Notes under the pieces: model-generated
What the model was told of the DNA's origin: nothing
What the model saw: only the letters and a program-made list of their open reading frames with translations
Databases searched by the model: none
In this document: positions 1-6,282 of the stretch, piece by piece
Layout: every line of letters starts with the position of its first letter
How positions within the stretch are numbered: the stretch's first letter is position 1
Program-made: the position numbers and the translations under genes
Source: Treponema sp.
GTDB taxonomy: Bacteria > Spirochaetota > Spirochaetia > Treponematales > Breznakiellaceae
NCBI GenBank assembly: GCA_031266095.1
Contig: JAISBR010000066.1
Span: 1-11,677, forward strand
Reading direction: 5' to 3'
Length of the DNA stretch: 11,677 bases

Positions 1-291
1 GTCGTGATCGAAACAGCCCATCGCGGTATGTTTTGCCCTGGCGGCCTCTATGTCGTCGGTCCGGAAGGCAAAATAGAGGGAATTTTCCCCATGGTCGTAG
101 GGATTTGTCCGGCCGTTCATGTGAACTATTTCTGTCTGCTGGGAAGATTCTTCATTGCCGATAAAAGCAATTTCCCGGTCCGTCGCGTCCTTGCGGCGCA
201 GCACCTTTAAATTCAGAGCCTTTTCATAAAACTCCAGAGACCGCGCCATATCGGTGACATAAAGACAACTGAATTCCTGTTTGAAAAACAT
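1..291 (-). CDS. VOC-fold (glyoxalase/lactoylglutathione lyase-like) protein, C-terminus off window
   Basis: The first 97 residues are visible and the frame is still open at the left edge. The start (FSCLYVTDMARSLEFYEK) is a typical VOC first beta-alpha unit, and LYFAFRTDDIEAARAKH is the second strand-helix pair. This places it in the glyoxalase/bleomycin-resistance superfamily, most like lactoylglutathione lyase relatives. By hand alignment to glyoxalase I, the Glu of the strand TEIVHM matches a metal ligand. The positions of the first His ligand (here Phe) and of the His in the GHIAL-type strand (here Ser/Leu) do not match. A classical metal-dependent glyoxalase I activity is therefore doubtful. 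The ATG follows a good ribosome binding site, AAAGGAAGGA. The gene lies 55 bp after the second PTS IIB gene, and three TGATACAT repeats sit in that gap, so it may be regulated separately. Family assignment is good; the substrate is unknown. Confidence 0.85.
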   Translation of the reverse strand, partial: MFFKQEFSCLYVTDMARSLEFYEKALNLKVLRRKDATDREIAFIGNEESSQQTEIVHMNGRTNPYDHGENSLYFAFRTDDIEAARAKHTAMGCFDHD

Positions 292-303
292 AGTTCCTTC
301 CTT

Positions 304-342
304 TGATACATCATGTTATGATACATCCATACCATGATACAT
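304..342. promoter_or_regulatory. Three tandem TGATACAT motifs, candidate operator
   Basis: The 8-mer TGATACAT occurs at 304-311, 319-326 and 335-342, with start-to-start spacings of 15 and 16 bp. On the minus strand it reads ATGTATCA. The array fills the gap between the second PTS IIB gene and the VOC gene and ends just upstream of the VOC ribosome binding site. Copies in the same orientation, about one and a half helical turns apart, look like repeated half-sites for a DNA-binding regulator. No clear -35/-10 pair was found around them. The regulatory role is inference. Confidence 0.4.
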
Positions 343-346
343 CGAA

Positions 347-643
347 TCAACGATTCAAGATATCCACTATCTCGTCAACCAGCTCTTTTTCGCCCTGATG
401 CGAGACAAAAGGCTTTCCGCTTATAACAGGGCATTTTTCATTTTTGAAAAATTCGAACAGCTCAATTATCAAGTCGTATCCGTCTCCCGGATATTGGGAT
501 TCCCAAAGATTCAAAACGTTGACGTTTACCCGTATCTTGCGCTCCCAGCAGGCGTCCTCGATCTTTCGGGCGGCGGCTATCATGGCGATTCCGCAGGTAC
601 CGCCGGCAACAAGCACCTGTTTGGTTCTTGAAACGCTTTTCAC
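347..643 (-). CDS. PTS system galactitol-type IIB subunit with displaced active-site Cys
   Basis: This 98-residue protein belongs to the lactose/galactitol-type PTS IIB fold. The IIB role is to take phosphate from IIA on an N-terminal Cys and pass it to sugar bound by IIC. The C-terminal stretch PVISGKPFVSHQGEKELVDE aligns well with E. coli GatB (PLVHGMPFVSG...). At the phosphate loop GatB has VACGGAVATS, whereas this protein has VAGGTCGIAM at residues 12-21 in an ungapped alignment. The catalytic Cys position is Gly14, a Cys appears three residues later (Cys17), and the usual Thr/Ser of the loop are lost. The start is GTG, overlapping the TGA of the IIA gene (GTGA), so the two are translationally coupled. 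Another IIB with a canonical loop is encoded upstream of IIC. This copy may be a diverged or regulatory IIB, or may use Cys17. Fold assignment is strong; activity is uncertain. Confidence 0.82.
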   Translation of the reverse strand: MKSVSRTKQVLVAGGTCGIAMIAAARKIEDACWERKIRVNVNVLNLWESQYPGDGYDLIIELFEFFKNEKCPVISGKPFVSHQGEKELVDEIVDILNR

Positions 644-1113
644 AGAGTTTTCCCCAGCCGATTGCCCAGTAGCTCCGTAAATTCACGCCCGCTTTCGGCG
701 GCGTATAATCCGGCAAGCAGATCGCCGTCGGGAAGTATACTCATTACCCGCTCCAGGTCTTTAGCCAGTTCGTTCTTGTCTTTGCTCGACAGGGCAATGA
801 GGAACACCATCCGGACGGCCAGTTCTTCATCCGGGTTGAACATGTTCCCGAACATTACCGGACGAGCCAGGGTAGCGACCCCAACGGACGGCTCCAGGAC
901 ACACTCGTCCGCAAAACCGTGGGGAATCGCTACCGATAAACCCGCCGCGGGAATCCCGGTCGGATATTGCTCCTCCCGGCTTATAACAACATCGGCATAT
1001 TCGATCTTTACGCAGCCGTTCTTTACAAGGAGATCCGTCAAACGACGGATTACCTCCCCGCTGCTGTCCGCTTCAATGTTTATTAAAATATTTTTTTCTA
1101 TTACAGCGAGCAT
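640..1113 (-). CDS. gatA: PTS system fructose/galactitol-type IIA subunit
   Basis: This 157-residue cytoplasmic IIA protein of the PTS_EIIA_2 family accepts phosphate from HPr on a His and donates it to IIB. The motif SVAIPHGFAD places the phosphorylated His at residue 65, corresponding to the IPHCEA His of E. coli GatA. The preceding EEQYPTGIP segment also matches GatA (EAEFPTGI). Length fits a stand-alone GatA-type IIA (about 150 residues). The ATG at 1113 is preceded by GGAAAGG. The gene starts 39 bp after the IIC gene and overlaps the second IIB start by 4 nt. The symbol is by family resemblance; the true sugar is not known. Confidence 0.88.
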   Translation of the reverse strand: MLAVIEKNILINIEADSSGEVIRRLTDLLVKNGCVKIEYADVVISREEQYPTGIPAAGLSVAIPHGFADECVLEPSVGVATLARPVMFGNMFNPDEELAVRMVFLIALSSKDKNELAKDLERVMSILPDGDLLAGLYAAESGREFTELLGNRLGKTL

Positions 1114-1152
1114 TGTTCAGCCTTTCCGCGAGAACAGTCATAATCCCCGGCC

Positions 1153-2427
1153 TTATTTTCCGGTAAACAGCTTAAACACATTGACAACGACAAAACCAAG
1201 CGGGTCGCCGCCCATGTCCAGGGAGGAGTTCAATACACTGGGATCACCCATTTGCATTGACGCCATTGCCGCTGTTTGAACAGGCGCCATGGAAGATGCC
1301 AGATACAGAAGCGGAATGTTAAGAAGCAGGACAAAAACCACCATGCGCAGGATATTGCCCTTGAAGAAGGGAGCCACGGCGCCGCATTGCGCGGGAATTA
1401 CCGCGAGGCTCGCGATAGGCAGAAGCATATTGCCCGGCAGGAACACGCTGATAAGAACAACGAGGGGATAGAGGATAACGGCGCTGGCCAGAACCGCGGG
1501 ACTGCCCATGAGGGCGCCGCAGTCAATGGCTACCCAGATATCGCGCTTGCCGCTGAATTTTTCGTGTACCAGGTTAACAACCGCGTTGGCTATTGGGATG
1601 ACTCCTTCGCAGAGTACGCCGATGGTCTTGGGAAGGAAAACCATGAAAACGCCGACGTTAACGGCCAGGTTAAGGGCCGAAAAGATCGAACCCTTGCCGC
1701 CGATCCAGACAACCACGCCGATGATAAAGCCGATGATGGCGCCCATGACGCCCTGATCGCCGAATACGCCGAATTTTTCCCGGATCGTATCAGGGGAAAT
1801 GTCGATCTTGTTGAAGCCGGGGATTCTGTCGAAAACCCAGTTAAAAGGCTTTGCAACGAGGCCAAACAGCGCGTAACAGCAGGAAATGGAAATACCGGGC
1901 ATATTGTTGTATTCCTGGTATTCCTTGCATGTAGCATCGCCGAGGAAGGTACCGATAGTCAGGAATATGGTCGCCGCGAGGATTCCCAGGAACAGGTTGC
2001 CGGTCATAGCCCACACAAAACAGCCCACTACCTGACCGTGCCAGAAGCTCCATATATCGGTCCACATGGTCTTGGCGGCTTTGATAATAATCAGGATGAC
2101 GTTTACCACCATAACGGCGATAATCGTAAAAGCCGCCCCCGGCCACGAGAAGGCGAGTCCGGCTACGCCCCAGCCGACGTCCTGGATCTGCGACGTGCGT
2201 CCGAGCATTTCCGACAAGCCCTGAACGGTCGGTCCCATCGCGGTGGTAAGGAAGCCGGTCATCATGTTTAAACATGTCAACCCGAATCCCGCGTACAAAC
2301 CGCCCCTAAAGCTCTTTTTGAACCCTGCCCCGAAGCACAGGCCCAGGATGAACAGGACGATTGTAATGAGGAGTGATCCGCCAAGGTTCAGCAGGACACT
2401 ATTCACTACAGTATTAAAACTTTCCAC
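1153..2427 (-). CDS. gatC: PTS system galactitol-type IIC permease
   Basis: This is a 424-residue integral membrane protein with multiple hydrophobic segments from the N-terminus onward (for example LLITIVLFILGLCFGAGF at about 19-36 and IIGFIIGVVVWIGG in mid-protein). The N-terminus, with FGAGFKKSFRGGLYAGFGLT, is characteristic of the EIIC-GAT family. The family translocates and phosphorylates polyols such as galactitol with its IIA and IIB partners. The length is close to E. coli GatC (about 450). The start is a GTG, chosen because GGAGG lies 6 nt upstream. The gene sits 49 bp after the canonical IIB and 39 bp before IIA, giving the order IIB-IIC-IIA-IIB. No polyol-phosphate dehydrogenase or tagatose-bisphosphate aldolase gene is visible here, so the substrate may not be galactitol. 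Confidence 0.92.
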   Translation of the reverse strand: MESFNTVVNSVLLNLGGSLLITIVLFILGLCFGAGFKKSFRGGLYAGFGLTCLNMMTGFLTTAMGPTVQGLSEMLGRTSQIQDVGWGVAGLAFSWPGAAFTIIAVMVVNVILIIIKAAKTMWTDIWSFWHGQVVGCFVWAMTGNLFLGILAATIFLTIGTFLGDATCKEYQEYNNMPGISISCCYALFGLVAKPFNWVFDRIPGFNKIDISPDTIREKFGVFGDQGVMGAIIGFIIGVVVWIGGKGSIFSALNLAVNVGVFMVFLPKTIGVLCEGVIPIANAVVNLVHEKFSGKRDIWVAIDCGALMGSPAVLASAVILYPLVVLISVFLPGNMLLPIASLAVIPAQCGAVAPFFKGNILRMVVFVLLLNIPLLYLASSMAPVQTAAMASMQMGDPSVLNSSLDMGGDPLGFVVVNVFKLFTGK

Positions 2428-2476
2428 AATACACCTCCGAAAAATTTAATTGCATACAAACTGAATGAAAACAAAA

Positions 2477-2791
2477 CTAAGGCGTATAGTTTTCTTCCAT
2501 CAGTTTAATAATCTCTTCCACCAGGGCTTCCTTGTCCTTTTTGGCCCCGACCATTAACGGCAGCCCCTGCACCCCGGGGGCCTTGAATTTATCATCCACC
2601 GGACCCATCCAGCAGACGACCATGTTTTTGCGGCCGCCGTACTTTTCGTCCAACTGATCGAGCCGGCAAATCTCCACCCTGTAGTCCCTGTGCTTTTTAG
2701 CATCCAGGTAGTCCTCGATGAATATCTTCGCCATATTCGATGTGTTGATGGCCGCGCCGCAGGCACAGACTACCAATTTTTTTTCCGCCAT
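2477..2791 (-). CDS. gatB: PTS system galactitol-type IIB subunit, canonical
   Basis: This 104-residue cytoplasmic IIB protein has the phosphate loop CACGAAINTS at residues 9-18, with Cys11 at the position of the phosphorylated Cys of GatB (ACGGAVATS). The loop ends in Thr-Ser as expected. The C-terminal half (GLPLMVGAKKDKEALVEEI) matches the PLVHGMPF...EAL region of GatB-type subunits. A strong ribosome binding site (AAGGAGGTGA) lies 6 nt upstream of the ATG. It is the first PTS gene of the unit, 52 bp after the UROD-family gene and 49 bp before IIC, and is the better candidate for the working IIB partner of IIC. The symbol is by family resemblance only. Confidence 0.88.
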   Translation of the reverse strand: MAEKKLVVCACGAAINTSNMAKIFIEDYLDAKKHRDYRVEICRLDQLDEKYGGRKNMVVCWMGPVDDKFKAPGVQGLPLMVGAKKDKEALVEEIIKLMEENYTP

Positions 2792-2806
2792 TTTAATTCA
2801 CCTCCT

Positions 2807-2824
2807 TACTAAACTAATTTAGTA
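2807..2824. repeat. Perfect 7-bp inverted repeat upstream of the IIB ribosome binding site
   Basis: TACTAAA and TTTAGTA flank a 4-nt centre (CTAA), directly upstream of the AAGGAGGTGA of the first IIB gene. It could be a small operator or a weak RNA hairpin that modulates IIB translation relative to the upstream UROD-family gene. It is AT-rich and short, so chance is a real possibility. Confidence 0.3.
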
Positions 2825-2843
2825 TTCTTCTGCTGACAGCAGA

Positions 2844-3977
2844 TTACACCTGTATCGGATACCGGCCATATTTTTCACCGCAGCGGTAAAGTGTTACCAC
2901 ATTGGCCGGGGGACAATCTCCCTGGAGATGGTTTGCCGGAGCAAACACATAGCCGCCGCCTGAAGCCATTGCGGCTATAGCCCGGCGAGCTTCCCGCTCT
3001 ACATCCTCAACCGAACCCTGCATAGCCTGCTGTATATCTACGCCGCTGTGCAATACTATATCGTTTCCAAATTCGCGCTTCAGCCGGGCGGAATCCATGC
3101 CTTCGGCCAGCGGCTGGAGTGAGTTCAATATATCAAGCCCGCAATCGATGAGGTCGGGAATAAAACAGCTCATCGCCCCGCAGGAGTGAAGCATCACCTT
3201 CATTCCAGGGTATTCTTTTTTGATCGCCCCAAACAATTCCGCCATAGGTTTTTTAAAATACTTCCGGAACATCTCGACCGACATAAACGGGCCGCGCTGG
3301 GTGCCGAAGTCGCTTGCGATCTCCACCCACTCCAAATACGGAGCTATGGGCCGCAGATAGTTGATGTAAATCCTCGTGATTATTTCGGTGAGTTTTTCTA
3401 TCAGTTTTTCCGAGAACAGTTCTTCTTCGTAGAGGTTCACCAGGAACTGCTCGACACCGCACAGGTACTGCCCAAAATCGAACATCGCGCCGCTCGTTGC
3501 GGTTGTCGCCGTCACGGCATAAGCGGTATTTTCATAATAATCGCGCGCCAATTCGCCCAGCCCTTCCACCCGGCCGGGATCGTCGGGGTCCGGCCAGGAG
3601 TACGAGTCAAGCTTGGCCGGATCGGAATCGGCAAGGGGGTGGAGGGAAATCGCGTTGTAATAGTTGTTTTTGAAATGCCCTATACCCCATTCGTCGATTA
3701 CATTGCCGGCATCATCGGCATAACTTTTGAAATTTTGGGGCTTTCCTATGTTTACGTGCCGAAAGTCCGCATGGAGGGCGTCGCTTATCCGGTAATCCTC
3801 GTACTCAGTAAGGGTACCGGGTCTTATCACCCTGCCGGTTCCTTCAATTCCAAGCTCTTCCAGCACGCCCAGGTAAACTTTGTTGTGCAGTCTGGAGGCG
3901 CAGCCCCACAGATCCATCGGGACCCGATCCGCTTCTTTGTGGGCCAGAATGGTCCGAACCCTTTCCCTTGGGGTCAT
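2844..3977 (-). CDS. UROD-superfamily protein, probable zinc-dependent (cobalamin/thiol) methyltransferase type
   Basis: This 377-residue protein has the uroporphyrinogen decarboxylase fold: the N-terminal TPRERVRTILAHKEADRVP and the C-terminal APANHLQGDCPPANVVTLY are family hallmarks. It lacks the MRQAGR-type signature expected near the N-terminus of true heme-pathway HemE; at the corresponding place it reads VPMDLWGCASR. It keeps His264-x-Cys266 (LHSCGA) and Cys355 (GDCPP), the HxC...C pattern that binds zinc in MtaA/MtbA/CmuA-type methyltransferases. A methyl-transfer role with a thiol or corrinoid partner is therefore more likely than porphyrin decarboxylation. No corrinoid protein is encoded in the window. 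The ATG is preceded by AGGTGG. It is the first gene of the unit that continues into the PTS genes, which is an unusual partnership. Superfamily is secure; reaction and substrate are unknown. Confidence 0.88.
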   Translation of the reverse strand: MTPRERVRTILAHKEADRVPMDLWGCASRLHNKVYLGVLEELGIEGTGRVIRPGTLTEYEDYRISDALHADFRHVNIGKPQNFKSYADDAGNVIDEWGIGHFKNNYYNAISLHPLADSDPAKLDSYSWPDPDDPGRVEGLGELARDYYENTAYAVTATTATSGAMFDFGQYLCGVEQFLVNLYEEELFSEKLIEKLTEIITRIYINYLRPIAPYLEWVEIASDFGTQRGPFMSVEMFRKYFKKPMAELFGAIKKEYPGMKVMLHSCGAMSCFIPDLIDCGLDILNSLQPLAEGMDSARLKREFGNDIVLHSGVDIQQAMQGSVEDVEREARRAIAAMASGGGYVFAPANHLQGDCPPANVVTLYRCGEKYGRYPIQV

Positions 3978-4137
3978 AAAACCACCTGCCTGCCAATTGC
4001 CGTCTCAGCCCGCCCTGGCATCACCATAAACCCTCCGACTCCGTTCTATCGCTGTTCTGTAAAGTTTTTACCTGTTTGTCTATCTCCGTTCTTACTTTCT
4101 GTTCCGGTCCTATTGGGAAACCCCCAAAAGATTTCTA

Positions 4138-4166
4138 AGTTTATGTCAGGTTTTTCTAAAAAGCAA
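4138..4166 (-). promoter_or_regulatory. Weak sigma-70-like promoter candidate for the UROD/PTS unit
   Basis: On the minus strand TTGCTT (4166-4161) and TAAACT (4143-4138) are separated by 17 bp in an AT-rich stretch about 160 bp upstream of the UROD-family start codon. The -35 matches only three of six consensus bases and the -10 four of six, so this is only a suggestion. Confidence 0.25.
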
Positions 4167-4340
4167 GAAAAATCTTTCAGAATTCAACAAAAATCTACAT
4201 GATTTTACAAGTACGGGTTATGGTCTGGAGAATAAGAGCATTGTACCGAAAACTGAGCCCGTACAGGCTAAATACCTGCCGTCATTGCCGTATACAAGGT
4301 TCCTGCCTCCGGCTTGCCCCGGCAAAACCAACCGAATTTT

Positions 4341-4413
4341 GCAAGAGGCGCGAGCTTGTTCCAAAACTAATTGACTATGCGCTAAAGCGCATAGTTTTGG
4401 AACAAGCTCTTGC
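4341..4413. repeat. Long stem-loop repeat with TTGTTCCAAAACTA core
   Basis: An 18-bp perfect inverted repeat pairs 4352-4369 (GAGCTTGTTCCAAAACTA) with 4392-4409. An inner 9-bp inverted repeat (CTATGCGCT 4375-4383, AGCGCATAG 4386-4394) shares three bases with it, so two alternative foldings compete. GCAAGAG (4341-4347) also pairs with CTCTTGC (4407-4413) if the GCGCGAG duplication bulges out. This element and the hairpin at 4455-4491 share the core TGTTCCAAAA(A)CT, which suggests a dispersed repetitive palindromic family and not a one-off terminator. Confidence 0.7.
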
Positions 4414-4443
4414 GGTTTTTCGGCCTATGGCCTACAAAACCGC
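4412..4443. repeat. Stem-loop GCGGTTTT / AAAACCGC with inner GGCC palindrome
   Basis: GCGGTTTT at 4412-4419 pairs with AAAACCGC at 4436-4443. The loop contains GGCCTATGGCC, itself able to pair. On the plus strand it is followed by GGTTTTT, which gives it a terminator-like look in that direction, although no plus-strand gene leads into it. It sits exactly between the two TGTTCCAAAA stem-loops and is probably part of the same composite repeat. Confidence 0.55.
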
Positions 4444-4454
4444 GGTTTTTAAAG

Positions 4455-4491
4455 GAGGCTGTTCCAAAAACTGAAGTTTTGGAACAGCCTC
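4455..4491 (-). terminator. Stem-loop repeat, likely terminator of the five-gene oxidoreductase operon
   Basis: GAGGCTGTTCCAAAAACT (4455-4472) pairs with AGTTTTGGAACAGCCTC (4475-4491): a 17-bp stem with one bulged A and a very small loop. It is the first strong hairpin met by transcription leaving the FAD-linked oxidase gene, 39 nt after the stop codon. On that strand the stem is followed by CTTTAAAAA, a mediocre T-tract, so termination efficiency is uncertain. The core is shared with the stem-loop at 4341-4413. Confidence 0.5.
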
Positions 4492-4529
4492 GATCGAGAA
4501 AAAGTGTATATGCGCCAGCGTCGGGCGCC

Positions 4530-6272
4530 TTACCGGAGGATATCTTCCCGCAGGAAGCGTTTGTCCGCTTCGGGGATATCGAAGCCCAGGGTTCCGCCGG
4601 GATTCATGATGTTGTTCGGGTCAAAGTGCTGTTTCAAGGCCCGGAACACGGCGTACTCGTTCCGCCCGATGGAACCTTCAATCCAGGGGCCGAACATCTT
4701 GCCTATGCCGTGATGGTGGCTCATGGCCGCCCCGGATGCCTGGATGGCGTCGAGGATCCCCGCGTGGAAACGCCGGTATTCTTCCGGGTCATGGATCTGG
4801 GCGATGAATATCCAGTAAAGGTTGGCGCCCTGGGGGTACACATGGCTCATGTGTGTCATGCAGATCGTGTGGGGCCGGCTCTTGACATAGGCGCGGACTT
4901 CCCGGTGGACCTTGCTCATGTTACTCCAATTGACCGAACACTCCATGGTATCCATCACGAGGCCAAAATCCTGCATGGTGTCCCGAAGGTACGGGTCGTT
5001 GAAGCGGCCCTTCTCCCAGCCTCTGGTAACGATGCCGGAAAGCCAGATACCGCCGTACCTGCGGGCAACCCGGTGGACGTTCTTTGCGCAGTTTCGGGAG
5101 AAGCCCGCCTCGCCGTTGGTAAAGCCCAGGTAGAGGCACATCTCGTTCAGCTTAAAGCCTTTGCTCTTGAAAAGAAATCTGAGCGGGCTGTCCACCACGC
5201 CGTACATGTGCATCATGACGCCGGTCTCTTCCGGGTCCGAGAGGCGGAATACCGAGGGATAACCCGCCTCGCTCTGCATGATCTCCCTGGCCGCGGCCTG
5301 GCCGGTTTCCCAATCCTTGAACATATAGGAGAAGCGCTTAATAGTATGGGGCATGTGGCGGAAAAACTTGAGGGTAACGTGGGTCAGTACGCCGAAAGCG
5401 CCCTCGCTCCCCATCATGATCTGGTCCAGGTCCGGGCCAACGGCCATCCGGGGGTAGCGGTTGGTATGGATGTTTCCAACGGGGGTGGCGTAGTCCTGAC
5501 CCAGCACGAGGTCCTGAATACAGCCGTAATAGGTGGAGTTCTGCCCGGCGCCATGGGTCACCACCCAGCCTCCCACGGAGGAATGTTCAAAGCTCTGGGG
5601 AAAGTGGCCGCAGGTATAGGCCCGCTTCGCGCCGAATTGCCGTACCGCGTCGTTCAGGACGCCCTCAAGCTGGGGGCCGCTCATCCCCGCCTCTACGGTG
5701 ATGGCCTGATCGATCTCATTAAATTCGATGACTTTATTAAAGCGGAGCCGCATGTCCAGGGAGACCCCGCCTTTGACGCACTCCACTCCCCGGGTTACCG
5801 AGGAACCGCCGCCGTATACATAGAGGGGGATTTTTTCCGAGACACAATAGGCCGTAATTTTCTCAATTTCTTCCTTGCTGTTGGGGTAGATCACCGCGTC
5901 GGGAATATTTTCTATGATTTTGTTCCTAATCCGCAAAAGATCGTACATCGTTTTGCCATAGGCCACCGAAAGCCGGGCGTAATCGTCGGTGCGGACAAAA
6001 TCTTTGCCGGAAATTGCACGGAATGTATCAAGCTGGGCCCGGGTAAGTTTTATGGGGCGGTCAAATTTCACCTCATCCAGTCCCAGGTCTTCATTGTATT
6101 TCCTGAATTCATAGTCATCCAGTTCGAAGGCTTTTTTCATTAACTTGTAGAGGGATTCTCTTGGAATCTTTATCTGTTCCGGAACCCCCCATTTAAAAAT
6201 TGACCGGTACGAATTTGCCGGAACTTCCCCGTTATACCACTTGGGTTCAAAGTCTTTGTACTGATGGGCCAT
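4530..6272 (-). CDS. FAD-linked oxidase related to alkyldihydroxyacetonephosphate synthase
   Basis: This 580-residue flavoprotein belongs to the PCMH/VAO superfamily. AGPS exchanges the acyl chain of acyl-DHAP for a fatty alcohol in ether-lipid synthesis; other relatives oxidise hydroxy acids or polyols. The FAD-binding half contains YPNSKEEIEKI (129-139), YGGGSSVTRG (153-162), GHFPQSFEHSSVGGW (222-236, near the AGPS GHEPDSLEFSTVGGW pattern) and MGSEGAFGVLT (287-297). The cap/C-terminal half keeps RLSD (Arg343), LYWIF (Tyr486) and SHHHGIGK (His519-521), which align with catalytic segments of AGPS. It ends with DPNNIMNPG, as flavin oxidases do. The ATG at 6272 is chosen because AAAGGAAA precedes it; the open frame extends 69 nt further into the kinase gene with no good ribosome site. 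It is the last gene of the operon, 10 nt after the kinase. The family is secure. AGPS activity itself is unproven, and oxidation of a phosphorylated polyol or hydroxy acid is a good alternative. Confidence 0.88.
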   Translation of the reverse strand: MAHQYKDFEPKWYNGEVPANSYRSIFKWGVPEQIKIPRESLYKLMKKAFELDDYEFRKYNEDLGLDEVKFDRPIKLTRAQLDTFRAISGKDFVRTDDYARLSVAYGKTMYDLLRIRNKIIENIPDAVIYPNSKEEIEKITAYCVSEKIPLYVYGGGSSVTRGVECVKGGVSLDMRLRFNKVIEFNEIDQAITVEAGMSGPQLEGVLNDAVRQFGAKRAYTCGHFPQSFEHSSVGGWVVTHGAGQNSTYYGCIQDLVLGQDYATPVGNIHTNRYPRMAVGPDLDQIMMGSEGAFGVLTHVTLKFFRHMPHTIKRFSYMFKDWETGQAAAREIMQSEAGYPSVFRLSDPEETGVMMHMYGVVDSPLRFLFKSKGFKLNEMCLYLGFTNGEAGFSRNCAKNVHRVARRYGGIWLSGIVTRGWEKGRFNDPYLRDTMQDFGLVMDTMECSVNWSNMSKVHREVRAYVKSRPHTICMTHMSHVYPQGANLYWIFIAQIHDPEEYRRFHAGILDAIQASGAAMSHHHGIGKMFGPWIEGSIGRNEYAVFRALKQHFDPNNIMNPGGTLGFDIPEADKRFLREDILR

Positions 6273-6282
6273 AGTATTTCCT

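Larger units (their letters stand above)
3978..4529. other. Non-coding region between two co-directional operons
   Basis: No convincing protein is encoded in these 552 bp. The part nearest the UROD-family gene (about 4040-4200) is AT-rich and would hold its promoter. The part from 4341 to 4491 is filled by three adjacent stem-loops, listed separately. Between them, 4211-4217 (GTACGGG) and 4258-4264 (CCCGTAC) form a widely spaced inverted repeat of little strength. At the far end, on the minus strand just after the stop codon of the FAD-linked oxidase, GCGCC (4528-4524) and GGCGC (4516-4512) can pair, with a run of T about 8 nt further on. That is a poor terminator candidate. The open frames seen here have no recognisable features. 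Confidence 0.7.

Noticed and set aside
1276..2271. Plus-strand open frame of 331 codons opposite the PTS IIC gene
   Set aside because: The translation is very rich in charged residues, as expected for the complement of a membrane protein gene. No family is recognisable.
2844..3977. Calling the first gene of the PTS unit hemE
   Set aside because: The heme-pathway signature near the N-terminus is absent and the HxC...C zinc motif points to the methyltransferase branch of the superfamily.
1..3977. Naming galactitol as the PTS substrate
   Set aside because: The subunits are of the galactitol family, but no gatD-, gatY- or gatZ-like gene is present in the window and the family takes several polyols.
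3186..4202. Plus-strand open frame of 338 codons over the UROD-family gene and the gap beside it
   Set aside because: It is antisense to a clear UROD-fold gene, has no domain features, and its last part is low-complexity AT-rich sequence.
4199..4474. Plus-strand frame of 91 codons in the intergenic region with a CRHC pattern
   Set aside because: About half of it runs through the stem-loop repeats, no ribosome binding site or family match is apparent, and the Cys pair alone is not evidence of a gene.
4410..6143. Long plus-strand open frame of 577 codons opposite the AGPS-like gene
   Set aside because: It lies antisense to a gene with clear flavoenzyme motifs throughout, and its own translation has no recognisable domain. 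It is a GC-biased shadow frame.
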